10,399 nt of DNA, from assembly GCA_946482595.1 (NCBI GenBank), contig CAMLSD010000134.1:1-10399 (forward strand), given 5' to 3'. The position numbers and the translations under genes are program-made. This document shows positions 7,221 to 10,399 of this stretch, in pieces (within the stretch, counting starts at the first letter, position 1; the number at the start of each line of letters is the position of its first letter). A model generated the notes under the pieces. It saw nothing but the letters and a program-made list of their open reading frames with translations, did not search any database and was not told the origin of the DNA. Source of the stretch: an uncultured Comamonadaceae bacterium (lineage in GTDB: Bacteria > Pseudomonadota > Gammaproteobacteria > Burkholderiales > Burkholderiaceae).

Positions 7221-8495
7221 ATGCTCACGCCGCATCCCCTGCGCGAGTCGCTGCACAACGAGGTGCACGCCCGCCCGTATGAACGCCTGACAGCACCGCT
7301 GTCGCTGTCGCACCTGGCCTTGCTGACCGCGCCGGGGGACCGGTCCAGCCGCGAACACCTGCATGCACTGTTGCGCGCGCGCCATCTGCCACTGCCCAGC
7401 GAGGAGGCCAGCCACCTGAGCATCGACCTGGGCGGGCTGCATCTGCGGTGGGAACAGCACACCGAATTCCAGACCTACACCTTCTGGAAGGCGCTGCATG
7501 AACAGCCGGTGTCCTTCGACGATGCGGCCGTGCAGGCTGTACCGCAGGAGTGGCTGCGCCATGTGCCCGGCGAGTGGCTGGTGGGCATGCACGTGATGGT
7601 CACACGCTCGCGCGATGACGGTGGCGACCCGCTGGTGCGCTCCGGTCTGGACGAGGACAGCCTGGTGGGCTCGACCGTGATGGACGGCCAGGCCGAGGTC
7701 TACACCGACTTCCGGCTGCACGCCGACGGTTTCGCTCGGGTGGTGATGATCTCCGCCAGCATGCACCCGCGCCGGCTGGGCCGCGCAATGCAGCGCCTGC
7801 TGGAGGTCGAGACCTACCGCATGATGGCCTTGCTGGGCCTGCCGGCGGCGCGCCAGGTGGGCGCCACTCTGTCGGATGCCGAGCGTGACCTAGCCCAGAT
7901 TGCCGGGGAGATCCGCAGTGCCGAACGACACCTCGAGCCCGAACTGCTGCGCCAGCTCACGCAGCTGGCCGGCCGGGTCGAAAGCCTCTACGCCAGCACG
8001 CATGCCCGCTTTTCGGCCAGTGCAGCCTACTTCGAGCTGGTGCAACGACGCATCGACGAACTGCACGAGCACCGCCTGATGGGCCTGCAGACGATCGGCG
8101 AGTTCATGGATCGTCGGCTCGCGCCGGCCATGCAGACCTGCACCTGGGCGGCGCGTCGGCAGCAGCAGCTGTCCGAACGCATCTCGCGCACCAGCAACCT
8201 GCTGCGCACGCGCGTCGAGATCGAACAGCAGCAAAGCAGCCAGGACCTGCTGGACGCGATGAACCGGCGCCAGAAGGTGCAACTGATGCTGCAGACGGCC
8301 GTCGAGGGCCTGTCGATCGCGGCGATCACCTACTACGGCGCGGGGCTGGTTGGCTACGTCGCCAAGGGCGCCAAGGACGCCGGCCTGCCGATCAGCCCGG
8401 ATGTGGTCATTGCCGCGGCCATTCCGCTGATCGCCACCGCGATGTGGGTGGCGCTGCGGCGCCTGCACAAGGCAGCCGTCAAGGCCGCCGAGTAG
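7221..8495 (+). CDS. DUF3422 family protein, membrane-anchored, function unknown
   Basis: This 424-residue protein matches the DUF3422 family, found widely in proteobacteria and without a known function. The N-terminal signature HPLRESLHNEVHARP (residues 5-19) and RWEQHTEFQTYTF (76-88) are the family marks. The middle (about 218-350) is rich in charged and glutamine residues with heptad-like helices, probably coiled coil. Two hydrophobic segments near the end (about 362-380 and 393-411) suggest anchoring in the inner membrane with the bulk in the cytoplasm; no signal peptide is seen at the N-terminus. The start at 7221 is supported by GGAGGA nine bases upstream. It lies behind the tctA terminator, so it is likely its own transcription unit. 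Nothing in the neighbours suggests a pathway. Confidence 0.88.
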   Translation: MLTPHPLRESLHNEVHARPYERLTAPLSLSHLALLTAPGDRSSREHLHALLRARHLPLPSEEASHLSIDLGGLHLRWEQHTEFQTYTFWKALHEQPVSFDDAAVQAVPQEWLRHVPGEWLVGMHVMVTRSRDDGGDPLVRSGLDEDSLVGSTVMDGQAEVYTDFRLHADGFARVVMISASMHPRRLGRAMQRLLEVETYRMMALLGLPAARQVGATLSDAERDLAQIAGEIRSAERHLEPELLRQLTQLAGRVESLYASTHARFSASAAYFELVQRRIDELHEHRLMGLQTIGEFMDRRLAPAMQTCTWAARRQQQLSERISRTSNLLRTRVEIEQQQSSQDLLDAMNRRQKVQLMLQTAVEGLSIAAITYYGAGLVGYVAKGAKDAGLPISPDVVIAAAIPLIATAMWVALRRLHKAAVKAAE

Positions 8496-8525
8496 CCGCT
8501 GCCCCGCCAGCGGCAAAAGCGCTGG
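8495..8525 (+). repeat. Two overlapping, mutually exclusive hairpins after the DUF3422 gene
   Basis: GCCGCTG (8495-8501) pairs with CAGCGGC (8508-8514) over a six-base loop. CCAGCG (8507-8512) can instead pair with CGCTGG (8520-8525) over GCAAAAG. The two share an arm, so only one can form at a time. There is no T run after either, so they are not a standard intrinsic terminator. They may protect the mRNA end, take part in rho-linked ending, or be chance in GC-rich DNA. Confidence 0.4.
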
Positions 8526-8596
8526 TGGGACAGCCCATGACGTGGCTGGCGGGTCGGCCTTTTGGCGTGACGTGGGCGTGGAGGCGCAAGCCTTTG

Positions 8597-8621
8597 CATA
8601 ATCATCGGACGTTTACAGGAG
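8597..8621 (+). promoter_or_regulatory. Possible -10 box upstream of the gamma-glutamyltransferase-like gene
   Basis: CATAAT at 8597-8602 resembles a -10 box without a clear -35. AGGAG at 8617-8621 is purine-rich but sits 20 bases before ATG 8642, too far for a normal ribosome site, and no in-frame start codon lies at a better distance. The 146-bp gap and the AT-rich patch here favour a promoter, with weak support. Confidence 0.35.
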
Positions 8622-8641
8622 CGCCTTGCGGCGACACACGC

Positions 8642-10258
8642 ATGAAGCCCTTCCTCTACGACCACCCGTACCGCACCCCCCGCCTGCCGCTGTTTGCGCG
8701 CAATGTGGTGGCCACCTCCCACCCGGCGGCAGCCAGCGCCGGCCTGCGCATGTTGTGGAAGGGTGGCAACGCCGTCGACGCCGCCATCGCCAGCGCCGCG
8801 GCCATGACCATCCTCGAGCCGGTCAGCAACGGCCTGGGCAGCGACGCCTTCGGCATCGTCTGGGACGGGCACAGGCTGCACGGCCTGAATGCCAGCGGCC
8901 GTGCGCCCGCGGCCTGGACACGCGACTACTTCCTGGCGAAATACGGTGCCGACGCCCGCACGCCTCCGAAGCGCGGCTGGGATGCCGTCACCGTGCCGGG
9001 CATGGTGGCCGGATGGGTGGCGATGAGCGAGCGTTTCGGCAAGCTGCCCTTTGCCGACCTGATGGAGCCGGCCATCGACTACGCCGAGCGCGGCTATGCC
9101 GTGCCGACCGTCGTGGGCGCCAAGTGGGCGGCGCCGGTGGCCGAGCTTGCCGGGCTGCCGGGGTTCGCGCAGGCCTTCCTGCCGCATGGGCGGGCGCCCG
9201 AAGTGGGCGAGACCTTCCGTTTCAAGGACGCGGCGCGGTCGCTGCGGCTGATCGCCCAGACGCGCGGTGAAGCCTACTACCGCGGCGAGATCGCCGAAGC
9301 CATCGCCGCCTTTGCGCAACAGCATGGCGGGGCCATGACCCTCGATGATCTGGCGGCCTGTGAACCCGAATGGGTCACACCGATCTCGCAGGACTACCGC
9401 GGCTACACGCTGCATGAAATTCCGCCCAGCGGGCAGGGCATCGCGGCGCTGATCGCGCTGGGCATCCTGTCTCACTTCGACGTGGCCGCGCTCGCCCGCG
9501 ACGGTGTCGATTCGCAGCACCTGCAGATCGAGGCGATGAAGCTTGCGTTTGCCGACACCTACCGCTACGTGGCCGAACCGGCGCACATGCCGGTGACGGC
9601 CGCGCAGATGCTCGATCCGGCGTATCTTGCCGACCGGGCCCGGCTGATCGACATGCACAAGGCCCAGGATTTCGGTGCCGGCAACCCGGCACGCGGCGGC
9701 ACGATCTACCTTACCGCCGCCGACGAGAGCGGCATGATGGTGAGCTGGATCCAGAGCAACTACATGGGCTTCGGCTCGGGCGTGGTGGTGCCCGGCTATG
9801 GCATCTCGCTGCAGAACCGCGGGCACGGCTTTTCGCTGCTGGCCGACAGCCCCAACTGCGTGGCACCGGGCAAGCGACCCTTCCACACGATCATCCCCGC
9901 CTTCCTGACCAAGGACGGCGAGCCGGTCATGAGCTTCGGTGTCATGGGGGCCAACATGCAGCCGCAGGGCCATGTCCAGACGCTGGTGCGCATGCTCGAC
10001 TACGGCCAGGACCCGCAGGCCGCCTGCGACGCCCCCCGCTGGCGCTTCAATGCCGGCCTCACGCTCAATGCCGAGGCCAGCATGGACCCCGAAGTCGTGG
10101 CCGCGCTGCAGGGCAAGGGCCACCGCCTGGAGGTGATCCAGGACTCCTACCAGGACTTCGGCGCCGGTCAGTTCATCTGGCGGCTGGGTGACCCGGCCGC
10201 TGAAGGCTACGTGGCCGCCAGTGACCCGCGCCGCGACGGCCAGGCGGTGGGATTTTGA
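8642..10258 (+). CDS. Gamma-glutamyltransferase-family Ntn-hydrolase (YwrD/acylase-like subgroup)
   Basis: This 538-residue enzyme has the gamma-glutamyltransferase fold, which self-cleaves to expose an N-terminal threonine. The cleavage site is GG before Thr354 (GGTIYLTAADESG), so the large chain would be 1-353 and the small chain 354-538. N-terminal motifs ATSHPAASAG-like (24-34) and GGNAVDAAIA (41-50) and the small-chain motif YMGFGSG (374-380) place it in the family. The residues that grip the gamma-glutamyl group in the E. coli enzyme look replaced: RExAP is NASGRAP (83-89), QMDD is RGHG (393-396), and the Ser-Ser pair is His-Thr (415-416). No signal peptide is seen, so it is probably cytoplasmic, unlike classical periplasmic enzymes. 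Glutathione may not be its substrate; an amidase or acylase role is possible. ATG 8642 is the only reasonable start codon here, though its ribosome site is weak. Confidence 0.85.
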   Translation: MKPFLYDHPYRTPRLPLFARNVVATSHPAAASAGLRMLWKGGNAVDAAIASAAAMTILEPVSNGLGSDAFGIVWDGHRLHGLNASGRAPAAWTRDYFLAKYGADARTPPKRGWDAVTVPGMVAGWVAMSERFGKLPFADLMEPAIDYAERGYAVPTVVGAKWAAPVAELAGLPGFAQAFLPHGRAPEVGETFRFKDAARSLRLIAQTRGEAYYRGEIAEAIAAFAQQHGGAMTLDDLAACEPEWVTPISQDYRGYTLHEIPPSGQGIAALIALGILSHFDVAALARDGVDSQHLQIEAMKLAFADTYRYVAEPAHMPVTAAQMLDPAYLADRARLIDMHKAQDFGAGNPARGGTIYLTAADESGMMVSWIQSNYMGFGSGVVVPGYGISLQNRGHGFSLLADSPNCVAPGKRPFHTIIPAFLTKDGEPVMSFGVMGANMQPQGHVQTLVRMLDYGQDPQAACDAPRWRFNAGLTLNAEASMDPEVVAALQGKGHRLEVIQDSYQDFGAGQFIWRLGDPAAEGYVAASDPRRDGQAVGF

Positions 10259-10399
10259 GCGCCCCGATCGCGGCGGCTCCCGCACCTGCCCCCGCACTGG
10301 CCGGCGGGCTGGCGCTGGCCATGTTGGGTTCGATCGCCTTTTCGGGCAAGGCCATCATCGTGAAACTGGCCTATCGCTACGGTGTCGATGCGGTCACGC
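10255..10399 (+). CDS. EamA/DMT-superfamily transporter, N-terminal part (partial)
   Basis: The frame runs to the window edge with 48 complete codons visible. After an Ala/Pro-rich start, the segment LAGGLALAMLGSIAFSGKAI, then IVKLAYRYGVDAVT, matches the first membrane helix and loop of EamA-domain drug/metabolite transporters. The likely start is TTG at 10255, overlapping the upstream stop as TTGA, with GGTGG (10246-10250) as a possible ribosome site. The next in-frame ATG, at 10321, would cut into the first helix. Overlap with the Ntn-hydrolase gene suggests joint expression, perhaps export or import of a related metabolite; that is a guess. Substrates of this family cannot be predicted from the N-terminus. 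Confidence 0.7.
   Translation, partial: MSAPIAAAPAPAPALAGGLALAMLGSIAFSGKAIIVKLAYRYGVDAVT

Noticed and set aside
8495..8514. Hairpin after the DUF3422 stop as an intrinsic terminator
   Set aside because: The stem is followed by AAAAGC rather than a T run.
8444..8641. N-terminal extension of the Ntn-hydrolase frame back into the DUF3422 gene
   Set aside because: The added residues show no family similarity and would overlap the DUF3422 coding end; the family starts near ATG 8642.
8354..10297. Minus-strand open frame of 647 codons opposite the Ntn-hydrolase gene
   Set aside because: It covers a gene with clear family motifs on the + strand, shows low-complexity composition, and has no recognisable domain.

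Overview
The window is GC-rich, densely coded and read entirely on the + strand. It looks like a chromosome segment of a betaproteobacterium, most likely order Burkholderiales (Comamonadaceae/Sphaerotilus-Leptothrix relatives). The grounds are the strong G/C third-position bias, a LolCDE lipoprotein-export locus, a tripartite tricarboxylate (TctBA) transport unit, a DUF3422 gene, and overlapping start/stop codons at many junctions. No tRNA, rRNA, CRISPR array, insertion sequence, phage gene or attachment site was seen. The lineage call is an inference, not a search result.

Region 1 (1-3004) is one tightly packed run: the 3' end of lolC/lolE, lolD (8-bp overlap), a TatD-family metal-dependent hydrolase/DNase (16 to 25 bp later), a DNA-deoxyinosine/uracil-type glycosylase (ATGA overlap) and a small spermidine-synthase-like methyltransferase-fold protein (GTGA overlap with a good Shine-Dalgarno site). 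LolC and LolD belong to the inner-membrane ABC machine that releases outer-membrane lipoproteins. The next two genes look like DNA maintenance.

Region 2 (3001-4979) holds a GspE/PulE-type secretion ATPase with no other secretion or pilus gene beside it. A 25-codon ORF (3001-3078) bridges the gap before it, sharing an ATGA overlap with the gene on each side.

Region 3 (4980-7130) is a self-contained transport unit: a possible promoter with a short inverted repeat, tctB, tctA and a strong intrinsic terminator at 7103-7130. The periplasmic binding protein (TctC) is not in the window.

Region 4 (7131-10399) has a DUF3422 membrane-anchored protein of unknown function, a 146-bp gap with overlapping hairpins and a short direct repeat, and a gamma-glutamyltransferase-family Ntn-hydrolase. 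The hydrolase has no signal peptide, and its gamma-glutamyl-binding residues appear to be replaced. Last comes the start of an EamA/DMT-family transporter that overlaps the hydrolase stop codon and runs off the window.

No clearly new multi-gene system is visible. The best leads are the altered pocket of the gamma-glutamyltransferase-like enzyme, the bridging small ORF before the lone GspE-type ATPase, and the small spermidine-synthase-like protein.
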